This document shows, piece after piece, positions 33,658-43,719 of a DNA stretch of 64,000 nucleotides. How positions within the stretch are numbered: the stretch's first letter is position 1; the number at the start of each line of letters is the position of its first letter. Origin of the DNA: Albugo candida. Taxonomy: Eukaryota; Oomycota; Peronosporomycetes; Albuginales. Both the position numbers and the translations under genes were made by a program. Under the pieces are notes generated by a model, which worked only from the letters and a program-made list of their open reading frames with translations, was not told where the DNA came from and searched no databases. Location: positions 434,001 to 498,000 of the forward strand of contig JBDOQK010000016.1 in the NCBI GenBank assembly GCA_040437565.1, read 5' to 3'.

Positions 33658-33830
33658 GACCGATGAACGCTCCGAATGAAGGATGTAACTACTAATAAAG
33701 TGCTTACGGTACCACCTGACCCATGACAAAGCACACGGACACAATAAGCGCTTTTATTTTTCAGCGGCAGACACTAATGGCAACCCTTAAAGGTCATATC
33801 GGTGTCAAATATCATATAACGAGAATACAT

Positions 33831-35026
33831 TCAGTATAAGCATTGAGAACGTGCACAAAGATCAAATGGCGGAATTGTCGCATGATGCACTCGATTCTCC
33901 AAATCTTGAAGTTCATGGCCCAACTTGAGAGAAAAAATAGCAGAAATGATCAACACTGTGGATAAAAAATGAAGTGCTTGATATCGCAGGAGTTCTTCAG
34001 CCTTCAGCTTTGGCGGACACTGGAAAAGCATCCTTATGTGGTGGTGATCCGCTACACTAAAAACGGACCAATCACAATCATTAGGAGCTCAAGTAGCGCC
34101 ACAATTGCATACCAAAGATGAGATGATACACAACATCCCACAAAGCCAAGTTTCAGGGCGGATCGTAAAAGACTCAGCATATTGGCCAAGAGGATGGATT
34201 CGTGGTACCATGAAGTTCGCATTATTTGGTAGGAAAGGTGGGCAGAAAACCGGCGGAATGTATGTGCATAATAGAGCAAGAGAAGCATGGCAAGAAGTTG
34301 AGGAATATAGCCCAAAAGATGCTGCATCGAGTATACGCTCGAGTCTTGCCGGATCGTTCTCTTAAGATGGATAAGATTCGGATGTACTCATAACGGACGA
34401 TGCGACTTACATGATGCACGGAAACCAAGAAGCAGTTCAAAAATGCCATCTACAAGTTCGAATATGACAAAGTGCAAATTGCGGTGAATGAAATGTCCTT
34501 ACAAACGCACACAGTCGCAGATACCACGGAAACAACGTGCGTGTCGGATTGCGTGGACATGAGTATAAGAGACGGAAGAAGAATACCACAGCGATGCTAT
34601 AAGNNNNNNNNNNNNNNNNNNNNNNNNNNNNNNNNNNNNNNNNNNNNNNNNNNNNNNNNNNNNNNNNNNNNNNNNNNNNNNNNNNNNNNNNNNNNNNNNN
34701 NNNAAAGATGCTGCATCGAGTATACGCTCGAGTCTTGCCGGATCGTTCTCTTAAGATGGATAAGATTCGGATGTACTCATAACGGACGATGCGACTTACA
34801 TGATGCACGGAAACCAAGAAGCAGTTCAAAAATGCCATCTACAAGTTCGAATATGACAAAGTGCAAATTGCGGTGAATGAAATGTCCTTACAAACGCACA
34901 CAGTCGCAGATACCACGGAAACAACGTGCGTGTCGGATTGCGTGGACATGAGTATAAGAGACGGAAGAAGAATACCACAGCGATGCTATAAGCCACAATG
35001 ACCACATTGTGAGTTGACAAATTCAT
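33831..35026 (-). CDS. unknown multi-pass membrane protein, four exons
   Basis: Visible only after splicing and removal of the contig overlap at N gap 34604-34703. The exons are 35026-34892, 34449-34411, 34360-34076 and 34019-33831, with introns of 53, 50 and 56 bp (donors GTAAGG, GTAAGT, GTGATT), all phase 0. The product is 215 aa. Hydrophobic segments include VVIVAYSIAVVFFFRLLYSC at the N-terminus, MAFLNCFLVSVH, LLGYIPQLLAMLLLLYYAH, SSHLWYAIVALLELLMI and LHFLSTVLIISAIFSL, so about five helices are likely. No family was recognised. The last donor is the weakest choice. It is divergently transcribed from the anoctamin, 104 bp away, so co-regulation is plausible. Confidence 0.6.
34315..34992. 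repeat. unmerged contig overlap around N gap 34604-34703
   Basis: The 289 bp at 34315-34603 recur at 34704-34992. They contain part of exon 1, exon 2 and the start of exon 3 of the membrane-protein gene. Confidence 0.92.
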
Positions 35027-35130
35027 TTCCGTCTTCTTTCTTGGCGAGTATACGCCGTCGCGATAAGTATACACTACATCCGTACGTTAGTATACACATC
35101 AATATCTTAATCGAAATATCGAATGCAAAA
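35027..35130. promoter_or_regulatory. 104-bp divergent promoter with three AGTATAC motifs
   Basis: The space between the ATGs of the membrane-protein gene (minus) and the anoctamin (plus). AGTATAC occurs three times, at 35047-35053, 35066-35072 and 35089-35095. GTATAC is palindromic, so the site reads from either side. It is a candidate shared regulatory element. Confidence 0.45.
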
Positions 35131-37398
35131 ATGACATCCTCGTGCACGGACGAACGCATTCCATCAACACCCAACACAAATGAACCTCCTTCACCCGTGT
35201 ATTGGGGCTATGTAATGGTATTTCCCAATTTTGACTATCAGCTGCCACATACAAATTCACAGCATTCAAAGCGCTTTAATGAGAGCACAAAATTACTATT
35301 ACAATTACAACAAATTGTCTGTCCGACAACTTTGGACACAATTTTATGGAAATTAAAGCACGCGGATTTACAATTTCGACTGTTTTACTCGTCAGGAAAA
35401 CAATTTATATTCTGTAAAATTGGAGCCACTGAAAAGCGTTTGCAGTCGGAAGCAGCTCGCATCGAGTTACAGCTCCAATTGAATCCCATTCGCTTGTCGA
35501 AAATTGCTCGAAAAGGGCTTTTGCAATACGGAATACATCCATTCCCAATCGTTGACGTCAAACACACCTTTCGATACGCACCGTACGACTTTATCTTTTC
35601 TCCATATGTGATCGCGTCACAGTATCAGTCGTACTTTTTGAGGAGTGGACCCACAAAAGACTCGCTTTTTGATAGTAGTAATCGTAAGATATTGATAGAG
35701 AATATCATCACAAGTGATCCGAGTGTCAATGGAGCAGGCTGTCATTTAGATCGCCTTCGGTATGATGGTACGATCCTGGAATGTTTCCCATTACATGAAG
35801 ATTCCGAGCGGAAAATCCTGCAGAAAGAGTGGGTACAGTGGAATATGGCGCCTATGATGCAGCCTTTCGGTAAAATCAAAGCTTATTTTGGTGTGAAAAT
35901 TGCATTATACTTTATGTATCTCGGCCACTACACACAATGGCTCACGCTGCCTGCAGTAATTGGATTGATTGTGGGCGTTTTGGCATGGAAATTACCAATT
36001 TCAATGAAACCTTATGTGTTTATGTATCTACTGCCGGCATTTGGGATTTTCATGAATATTTGGGCAGCGGTATATCTGAAGAATTGGAAACGATTGAATG
36101 CACACGCAAGTCTTCGATGGGGTGTTTCCAAAATCAAAGAGCGGCCGTACCATTTACGACCACAATTTAGAGGCGAAATAATCACTTCGCCGATTGACGG
36201 CTCCCTCACAAAGTATTTCTGTCCAAAGCAAAAGTGGCGTAGAGTTGCATTCAGTTGGCTGGTTATTTCTCTATTGATTCTCATCGTTTTCTTCCTGGTT
36301 TCGTGCATCTTCTACTTGCGATACGATCTCACAAAAGGATCGGATTCGATCCATTTGGTCGTTGCGAATTATCGTGTGGGTCCTATGCTTGCGGCAGTAG
36401 CCAATGTCGTCCAAATCACCATCATGACCAGAATCTATAATCACTTCTCGATTCGATTGAATGACCAGGAAAATCATCGTACGGATGTCGAGTACGAGAA
36501 CAGCCTGATACTGAAAACGGTCATATTCCAATTCGTGAACAATTTCTCGGGGCTTTTTTACTCTGCTTTTATCAAAAATGGGCTGGAAGGATGCGAGAAT
36601 CTGGATTGTCTGTATGAGCTCGAGTATATTTTGATGATTATCTATTGCTCTCGATTGGTTTGGGGAAATGTGACAGAAGTTTTACTTCCTCGATTTTGGG
36701 CATACGTCAAGCGTCAACAATTGCTCACAAGTCAGCGGTATTGCTCGCGACGCACAGAAGAAAATGGGGAGCCAACTTTGTGGCCGAAATCGAAATGTGA
36801 AATGGAATTATTCCTCGCTCCATACGATTGGCACGGAACCTTTGACGATATGTTGGAAATGGTGATTCAATTCGGGTACACGACTATGTTTGTGGTTTCA
36901 TTCCCATTTGCTCCCTTCCTTTCGTACCTCAACAACTACTTGGAAATTCGACTGGATGGATATCGTCTCTTGTACGAGACCAGACGACCACAGCCTCAAA
37001 ATGTTTGTGATTTGGGCCATTGGTACTCTGTCCAACAAGTTTTCGCTGCAATTGCTATCTGTAGCAACGCTGGTGTGATCGTGTTCACTGGAAACTATTT
37101 CTCACATGTTTCAGAAAGTTTGCGTGTATGGCTTTTCACTCTGTTTGTTGCGACTTTATTTTTCATCAAATACGTGCTGGAAACGTGCATACACGACATC
37201 CCACAGAGTGTGCAGGCTCAATGGAAACGACAAGAGTTTCTGATCGCGAAAATCATACATCATGTACCGGACGAGTTGGGAGACGCTGCTGCATGTAAAG
37301 TTGCTGGAATCTGTAAGGAGGTCTACCCAATCGAACTTGCAACTATACACGATCACGATCCCGATGAAGTGCATGGACGATCACATCTGAGCAGCTGA
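35131..37398 (+). CDS. anoctamin (TMEM16 family)
   Basis: A single exon of 755 aa from ATG 35131; the open frame extends further upstream only through non-ATG codons. The N-terminal third is cytosolic. QPFGKIKAYFGVKIALYFMY begins the membrane domain in the usual anoctamin way. Further signatures are LVVANYRVGPMLAAVANVVQ, NNFSGLFYSAFIKNGLEGC, EMVIQFGYTTMFVVSFPFAP, FLSYLNNYLEIRLDGYRLLY and WLFTLFVATLFFIKYVLETC. TMEM16 proteins are calcium-activated chloride channels or lipid scramblases; the sequence does not tell which. Acidic and Asn residues typical of the calcium site are present in the later helices (FYSAFIKN, DDMLEMVIQFG). The stop lies only 37 bp from the stop of the convergent seven-helix gene. 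Confidence 0.93.
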   Translation: MTSSCTDERIPSTPNTNEPPSPVYWGYVMVFPNFDYQLPHTNSQHSKRFNESTKLLLQLQQIVCPTTLDTILWKLKHADLQFRLFYSSGKQFIFCKIGATEKRLQSEAARIELQLQLNPIRLSKIARKGLLQYGIHPFPIVDVKHTFRYAPYDFIFSPYVIASQYQSYFLRSGPTKDSLFDSSNRKILIENIITSDPSVNGAGCHLDRLRYDGTILECFPLHEDSERKILQKEWVQWNMAPMMQPFGKIKAYFGVKIALYFMYLGHYTQWLTLPAVIGLIVGVLAWKLPISMKPYVFMYLLPAFGIFMNIWAAVYLKNWKRLNAHASLRWGVSKIKERPYHLRPQFRGEIITSPIDGSLTKYFCPKQKWRRVAFSWLVISLLILIVFFLVSCIFYLRYDLTKGSDSIHLVVANYRVGPMLAAVANVVQITIMTRIYNHFSIRLNDQENHRTDVEYENSLILKTVIFQFVNNFSGLFYSAFIKNGLEGCENLDCLYELEYILMIIYCSRLVWGNVTEVLLPRFWAYVKRQQLLTSQRYCSRRTEENGEPTLWPKSKCEMELFLAPYDWHGTFDDMLEMVIQFGYTTMFVVSFPFAPFLSYLNNYLEIRLDGYRLLYETRRPQPQNVCDLGHWYSVQQVFAAIAICSNAGVIVFTGNYFSHVSESLRVWLFTLFVATLFFIKYVLETCIHDIPQSVQAQWKRQEFLIAKIIHHVPDELGDAAACKVAGICKEVYPIELATIHDHDPDEVHGRSHLSS

Positions 37399-37435
37399 AT
37401 CAGTTCGCACTGCTCGAGCGGTATGATCGATGTGG

Positions 37436-38488
37436 TCAGATTGCCTGACGTGATCCCATAGGCGTCACTGCAGCAGAGTGACCAGAAGACGGAAGCTTTT
37501 GTATCCTTCCAAATCCCCACATGAGACCTACGACCCCGAGAAATTGTATATAATGCAAAGGACTGATGGGTCCCGTCAAGTATTGGCATCGCTCTCCCGT
37601 GGTGGAACACATGACCTCATCCGTTTCGCCACTCATCGAAAACATGACGTAAAATTGTGTGGCCATTGCAATCACCGATGAAATCGTAGCGACGCTCAAG
37701 ACTCGTTTCATACGTCGGAAGCGTTCATACGGTTTACGGACATTAGCATGAAGATGTGCATGATAAGAATGCTCCATTTCATGCTGTCGTCCAAGCATTC
37801 CAGCATCATCCATAGTCGATATAAACCGTATCATTGTCATGGGAATATCGGCTTCTTCCATGCTATCGATCTCGTGAACGCGCTGGAGGACCTGCCAGCC
37901 ATACACCAAAAGCACCATCAATATCAATGTCAATAGAAGCGCATCGCCAATATATCGATACGTTTTCGGAATACGATAAAACCCACGATGATCCAATGCA
38001 AGCGAATCAATTCCACCATAATATATCCAAATCAACAAAACAGCCGATTGCTCCGTGACAATCGAACGCCACGATCGCTTTGAAGCTGTTCCGTGCGTCA
38101 CCGACATCAGAAAGAAAGCAGAATTCAACAGGATGGAATACAATGCAGCAGTGCACAAATGAATCATTAGATAGAATACAACGCGTGGTAATGTGCCTCC
38201 GTAGGACCCAGGATCTACCGCTCGAACAGAAAAGGTTGCAGAACAGAAAAATGTCACAAAATATGCTTTTTTTTGTATTCTCGATCCCGAATTTCGTGTC
38301 GCTCGACCGTATTGTAAGGCGCTCGCAATAAGACCCGCAGCTCCGAGTGAGAAATAAATCCATTGAGATAAATGGTAGTCGGCGAGATTATAGCTCGCAT
38401 ACGTCGCGGTGCATGACGGACCAACAAATCCGTATTTGCATGTTTGTTCTGCCGGTTGGGAGAGCTCAAACGCGCTTGTACTGTGCAT
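37436..38488 (-). CDS. seven-transmembrane protein of unknown family
   Basis: A single-exon frame of 350 aa from ATG 38488. The N-terminus has a short Cys-containing stretch (CKYGFVGPSC) and then seven hydrophobic helices: WIYFSLGAAGLIASALQY, YFVTFFCSATFSVRAV, FYLMIHLCTAALYSILL, SAVLLIWIYYGGIDSL, ALLLTLILMVLLVYGW, VLSVATISSVIAMATQFYV and IQFLGVVGLMWGFGRI. A charged, His-rich cytosolic loop (HEMEHSYHAHLHANVRKPYE) lies between helices 5 and 6. The topology is GPCR- or TOM1/THH1-like but I see no diagnostic motif. It is convergent with the anoctamin (37 bp between stops) and divergent from the serine protease (347 bp between ATGs). Confidence 0.7.
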   Translation of the reverse strand: MHSTSAFELSQPAEQTCKYGFVGPSCTATYASYNLADYHLSQWIYFSLGAAGLIASALQYGRATRNSGSRIQKKAYFVTFFCSATFSVRAVDPGSYGGTLPRVVFYLMIHLCTAALYSILLNSAFFLMSVTHGTASKRSWRSIVTEQSAVLLIWIYYGGIDSLALDHRGFYRIPKTYRYIGDALLLTLILMVLLVYGWQVLQRVHEIDSMEEADIPMTMIRFISTMDDAGMLGRQHEMEHSYHAHLHANVRKPYERFRRMKRVLSVATISSVIAMATQFYVMFSMSGETDEVMCSTTGERCQYLTGPISPLHYIQFLGVVGLMWGFGRIQKLPSSGHSAAVTPMGSRQAI

Positions 38489-38835
38489 TACCTCAAGTAA
38501 TAGCGATATGACGTGATGTCATCGCTCTGATACGATCGAGTGCATCGATTGAATTGAATTTCTATCCAGTCATAGGGAGTGAGTTTATCGTATGAGCGAT
38601 ATAATCCCACTTTTGATCATTCTTTTTATGCGATACATACGAAAACGATGGACTTGTCGAAAGAGTGGCAACGCTACCGATAGTACTGGACTTTATTTTT
38701 GTTTCTAGAAAGGTGCATGACGGCGTTGCTCCGAGGTGCGATAGTTAGCTCCATGGATGGTCAAGCGAAGCGGCAGAGCAACCGCCTTGATACTCAACTG
38801 CCAGAGAACATTTGGGTGTGAAATACCACTTTTCA

Positions 38836-40206
38836 ATGATCAGAATCTGCATGTTGTCTCTCCAATGTATCATTCCATTTGGGTTTATAATTGGGGGCAC
38901 ATTGGCCGATGAGAATGATAGAAATACCACACAACAGATTGTGCACATATATCCGCATTCACAGAAAAACTCAAGTCCTCAGGTCTCTACATTCAAGCTG
39001 TACGACGATGAGAGTGTGTCTTGCCCGAAAAAGGTTCAGCTTTCTCAGCTTGAGTTGATGCCTGGAGATTGTCTCGTGATAAAAACCGAGCAGGGTGGAA
39101 GAGTGATTGATGCGGAAGTATGGAGTCGTAATGAACAGGAGCTTCTGACGTTCTCGTTGGTCGAAGATCATTTACATGTGTCGTACATTCCCTCACTGAC
39201 GACGCTTATTCTTCCACTTAACATTCCATCGTCCAGACGGCGTCCTGTGGCCACTTTCTCTGTACAACGCACTCGTGATGGATCGATGGATGAGGATGAG
39301 AAGACAATGAATCCAGTACAAGAAACCATTCTTGGGAATCAGACTGATTTCAAGCCGTCGATTTGCTTCAAAACTGTTGCACCTCAAATGTATGCAGCTT
39401 CTCGTGCGGTAGCTCGCTTGATCACAGAACGAAATGAGACGTCAAGATTTCGACCCAGTACCACCCGCGTGTCGTGCACTGGGTCACTTGTAGGAAGAGG
39501 AAATTATCTGCTGACGAACTTTCATTGCATCAAACAGACTGATTCGGAAATCCCACAAACAAAAACACTNNNNNNNNNNNNNNNNNNNNNNNNNNNNNNN
39601 NNNNNNNNNNNNNNNNNNNNNNNNNNNNNNNNNNNNNNNNNNNNNNNNNNNNNNNNNNNNNNNNNNNNNAAGAGCAGCTCGTATGGCACACCATCAGCCA
39701 CACAAGGAAGAATCATCGCGGCCAATTCGCGGTTAGATTATGCGCTTTTAGAACTGTATCCAATCGAAATGGGAATGAATTTGTCAGATATCTTTGGTAG
39801 CTTGACATTACGAGTCCAAGGACCTCGAAATGGCGAAACGATTTATATTCCACAGCATGCACAAGGACAGCCAAAGGTGATTACGATTTCGGAAAATGGA
39901 CAGCCAGCACGCGTGTGGATGGACTCTCAAGTGTGTTATAATCGGAATCGGAATGAGTCATTGACAGTTGCGTATAATGCGGACACGGAGCCTGGATCGT
40001 CAGGGTCACCGGTATTGAGTCAAGATGACAATACAGTTGTCGCATTGCATCATGCTGGTACAACTATGGTACCGTATATCACAAATATTGATTCCGAAAG
40101 TGCATGCAATGAAGGAATCCGAATGGATGTTATCGTCCGTGATCTTATTGCGAAAAAAGCACTTCCGTATGGAGCAGTTGCTGCGTCGTGTCAGCGCAGT
40201 TTGTGA
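38836..40206 (+). CDS. secreted trypsin-like serine protease
   Basis: The start is ATG 38836. MIRICMLSLQCIIPFGFIIG is a signal peptide. A pro- or beta-rich N-terminal region of about 190 residues (KLYDDESVSCPKKVQLSQLE, GDCLVIKTEQGGRV) precedes the peptidase domain: TGSLVGRGNYLLTNFHC (catalytic His), LDYALLEL (Asp), TEPGSSGSPVLS (Ser). The TEPGSSGSP form resembles bacterial lysyl-endopeptidase and V8-like enzymes more than animal trypsins. An N gap (39570-39669) without repeated flanks removes sequence between His and Asp. The frames on both sides agree with the shown 100 Ns, but the real length is unknown. The triad looks intact, in contrast to the GIP-like protein at 17563. Likely exported. 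Confidence 0.85.
   Translation: MIRICMLSLQCIIPFGFIIGGTLADENDRNTTQQIVHIYPHSQKNSSPQVSTFKLYDDESVSCPKKVQLSQLELMPGDCLVIKTEQGGRVIDAEVWSRNEQELLTFSLVEDHLHVSYIPSLTTLILPLNIPSSRRRPVATFSVQRTRDGSMDEDEKTMNPVQETILGNQTDFKPSICFKTVAPQMYAASRAVARLITERNETSRFRPSTTRVSCTGSLVGRGNYLLTNFHCIKQTDSEIPQTKTXXXXXXXXXXXXXXXXXXXXXXXXXXXXXXXXXXKSSSYGTPSATQGRIIAANSRLDYALLELYPIEMGMNLSDIFGSLTLRVQGPRNGETIYIPQHAQGQPKVITISENGQPARVWMDSQVCYNRNRNESLTVAYNADTEPGSSGSPVLSQDDNTVVALHHAGTTMVPYITNIDSESACNEGIRMDVIVRDLIAKKALPYGAVAASCQRSL
39570..39669. other. N gap inside the serine protease gene
   Basis: The flanks do not repeat. The missing piece lies between the catalytic His and Asp. Confidence 0.9.
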
Positions 40207-42420
40207 ACATCACGCACAGTAGTGCACTAATTAATTTCAATCACAACGAACACGTTTGCTCGACATGCGCGTGGCATTGTGGACTGTAGATTTGCGTTCA
40301 GTCAGAGGTTTAGCGCTACCAGCGATTGTAATTTCGATAAGAAGACGTGCTTTTGCGTTGCATCTGCCACATGGAATATTATAATACCACTTATCTGAGC
40401 TCATCCGCTCCATATTGGAGATAGGTAAGGTGGAAACGATCAGGCTTTTATAGTAGCGATAACGGTAAAGTCACGGTGTTTATGCACTAGAGCGATGTTG
40501 GCCAGTGTACAATACTAACGATTGTTGAACCTCAGAGCTCAAAGTGTTTCAACCTTTGCGAAGTGCGACAGAAAGATCCAATGAGATTACGATGCCAAGC
40601 GAAGTTTGTAGATAGAGCTACGAAATTGCGTTATTCTGTCTACGGAATTAAAGTGGATACAACTCGCTTATGGTTTCCAATTTCGCTAGAAACCAGAGAG
40701 ATATTGGATCGCTCCTTGCTTTCCAAGCATGTCGGTGGCCCACTTGAAGACGAGAATTTGACTTGAAAATATTTCGGTAGGTAGCAGAGCGTGGAGTATA
40801 TCCGTTGTAGACATGTCTCAGGAAGGATGGGAGTGTGGAAAATTATAGAATCATACTTCTTACAAGAATAGTCAATTAGGAGTTTTACCGGCTGAGAGGC
40901 TGAATCATGGAGACAGGCATATACGCCACGTTCGATGTAATGACTTGACAGTTTTATGCAATCCAGAATGCCTCTATACAGAAAGTGTCCAGCCTAGTCC
41001 AACAATAGAACATCAGACTCCCTCCGTTTTATAATAAGACTGACTTTGGCCATAAAGAGCCAGCTTCTTAGATGGCTTCATACACCTAGCACATATCAGG
41101 TGACTGTCTCTAACTTCCAAACGATCCGGCAATTCCTCTTGCAACTTGAAGTGATTAATCCACGTGCAGAGCGTAAGAACAATTTCAGTTTTCTTCTAAG
41201 AAAAGACGTTGTAGGATTGGTTGCATCTCTATCCAGGAGCAATAGAGATATCATGTCTCTCAGTCTTTCTGGGAAAGGTCGACCTACTGATTTTCATCCT
41301 CTATCAAATGTACCAGCTTATCAAAGAAAGTGAGATATTCTAAGTCCGAGCACTACATGTGTAGTAGGCTAATTTGCAATCTCACTTGCTAGCAGACGGC
41401 TTCACAATTTCTCATGCGGCTGGAAGGTCGCACGCAAGGAAGTTGGCATCTTCGTGTCTGCGCAAATGGTGATGAAAACTATCTCCATGTGTTATCAGAA
41501 TATTCGTTGCTTTATTGGAGGTTTATTTAAAAAGCCTAGACTGAGCTTAGGCCAAAGAAAAGGCATTGATGACGGTTGCGTACTTAAAGATTACTTTATG
41601 TCCAATTTGAAAATACCTACACCACAGAATACTTTATCGATAAGTTATGGAATTCTTATCTTGCTACACCCGAACTTCACGTTAAGTCTGNNNNNNNNNN
41701 NNNNNNNNNNNNNNNNNNNNNNNNNNNNNNNNNNNNNNNNNNNNNNNNNNNNNNNNNNNNNNNNNNNNNNNNNNNNNNNNNNNNNNNNNNCCCGAACTTC
41801 ACGTTAAGTCTGAGATGTCATGCTCTAATCCTTGCTTTAAAGCTTAGTATTGCCGAACTTTATATTGACCACAGCTCCAGGGCGGTAAAAGTGGAAGTGT
41901 GGACCCAGTGACTGCGCAAATGTGAAAGCATCCACCATTCTCAGCTGCGCCAGCACTGTAAAATTATGCCATAATCAGTCGTTACTGCGTTAGTGATCGA
42001 TAAACCTGGACAAAGGAACATAGCGAACGAGCAACTTTCACTATTCCCATTTGGCGATACCAACAAATCGACATTTCTCTGAGCCGTCCTTTCATAAATG
42101 ACCTTTCTCTTCCATCATGGTAGTGTACAAAGCCTGATTTGGCGAGTAGAAGTCATCCTCAACTGAAGGAGATGGACGGAAGTAACGAAATCGGGATGAT
42201 ATCTTGAAAAGCATTCAAACTGCTTGATCTAAATGAATTCAACTCGACAAATGGAAACAAATAGAGAATATCGCAGATTTAAACAGAGTTTTCTATAGCA
42301 TACGCACAGATTAATGCTGTTGCTAGAACTTGTTTGGATAAGCCTATTCTTTAGATAAGCCTAGGAATACTTTAAATACACCGTTAGACACTCGATTAAC
42401 GGTACTTCCATTAAATTACG
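40207..42420. other. intergenic, no supported gene
   Basis: About 2.2 kb. ATG frames of 60-95 codons (40581-40766, 41046-41333, 41454 onward) have no recognisable motif. The N gap 41691-41790 has a short repeated flank. Confidence 0.5.
41669..41812. repeat. unmerged contig overlap around N gap 41691-41790
   Basis: The 22 bp at 41669-41690 are identical to 41791-41812. Confidence 0.8.
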
Positions 42421-43287
42421 TCACAATGCGACCTGAACAGTTTGAACACGACTACTACAAAGCTCTTCGTAACTAATTACGGACCCGCGTGATGAGAGTT
42501 GTGAGCTCACTAAGAAATTGCGCTTAGAGCTACCAAAGTTTATACTTGAACTCTCAAGCGAATTTGCGTCAAAGGTGTCACTATTCAATCTATTTGCTTG
42601 GATGTAATCTTTGAATTGATCAGATCGGTATACAATTGGAGGTTCGGCATTGCTGCTTTCCGTGTCGATAAAATTTGCGGTAGTCACCGTCGTATCCAAC
42701 ATTTCAGCAACATTAAACTGCGGTTGTGACTTGAGCTTTGTCGAGTTGATTGACAATTGACATGCAGATGAGATTCTTGGATGTGGATCGATTGTGTCCA
42801 TTTCAAGAATCTCGGTCCCATTCGATGGTTTCTCGATCATTACGTTCATTGAAGAAGTGTTATTAATCGCACTAAGTCTTGGTCCTAGAATAGGACATGG
42901 AGATGCTCCATTGAAATCCGTCGAGTGGCTTCCAGACTGGACAGTAGCAAATCGATACGTTGTATATTCTTCAGGGAAAGCGGATGATTTTTGTTTACAA
43001 GACTCTGAAGTCTGTTTGTGAAATGAACCTGATGCAGTGCCTGGGCTTGTGTTTTCAGGAGAAGGAAAACAGGAATGAATGTCTGTATACGTCTTGGACT
43101 GCGCGTTTGTATCCGTCACTGATTTACATTCACTCGCTGATCTCCGCCACCGATACACCACAATGCAAAGCACGCATACAAAAAGTAAAGCAGCAATCAT
43201 GACGGAAATGATTGTAGTAGTGTTCAATCCCGATTCGCCATCCTGCGACTCGAGCTTTCGACTCGTTGACAAGACCCGAATGTACAT
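42421..43287 (-). CDS. single-pass membrane protein, unknown function
   Basis: An open frame of 288 aa from ATG 43287 (MYIRVLSTSRKLESQDGESG). One strong membrane helix follows (TIISVMIAALLFVCVLCIVV) and is stopped by YRWRRS, giving a short outside part and a long Ser/Thr-rich cytosolic tail with several SSxN and SxxS stretches suited to phosphorylation. No domain was recognised. The short extracellular part and lack of a signal peptide suggest either a type III protein or that upstream exons encoding an ectodomain are missed. It lies downstream of two CotH genes on the same strand. Confidence 0.6.
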   Translation of the reverse strand: MYIRVLSTSRKLESQDGESGLNTTTIISVMIAALLFVCVLCIVVYRWRRSASECKSVTDTNAQSKTYTDIHSCFPSPENTSPGTASGSFHKQTSESCKQKSSAFPEEYTTYRFATVQSGSHSTDFNGASPCPILGPRLSAINNTSSMNVMIEKPSNGTEILEMDTIDPHPRISSACQLSINSTKLKSQPQFNVAEMLDTTVTTANFIDTESSNAEPPIVYRSDQFKDYIQANRLNSDTFDANSLESSSINFGSSKRNFLVSSQLSSRGSVISYEELCSSRVQTVQVAL

Positions 43288-43719
43288 ACTCGCTGCTCGG
43301 ATGAGTTTAAAATGACACACTCGGAAGTACTATACAGGCATCTAAACGGGAAGCTACGTGACAAATACCATAAAAGCACTCGATAAAGCGTAAGCATACA
43401 AACGAGTAAATTGATCTGCTCGCGCGTTTACATATGAGATACGCCAAACACACGCCAGAGATTCTTCTGCTCTCCTTACACAATGTCGCAAGTGCGTGCG
43501 CGCTTTTACGCAGACAACATAAACTACTCCTCTATTGCAAAGAAGCAGGTGGAATGCATAGGATGCGATATGTACTTTATGTATGGATAGGTCTTTTTTA
43601 GCCAGTTGGCCTCTGATTTGTTACACTCGTGAAAGTGTTTCTGCACATTAACCAAACGGTCCTCACATACGACTGGTTGATTCTCATTAGTAATATCAGC
43701 GCCTATATAAAGATAAAGA
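43288..43719. other. intergenic between the single-pass gene and the first CotH gene
   Basis: About 430 bp. A 96-codon minus frame overlaps the CotH 3' end in another frame and appears to be a shadow. Confidence 0.5.
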
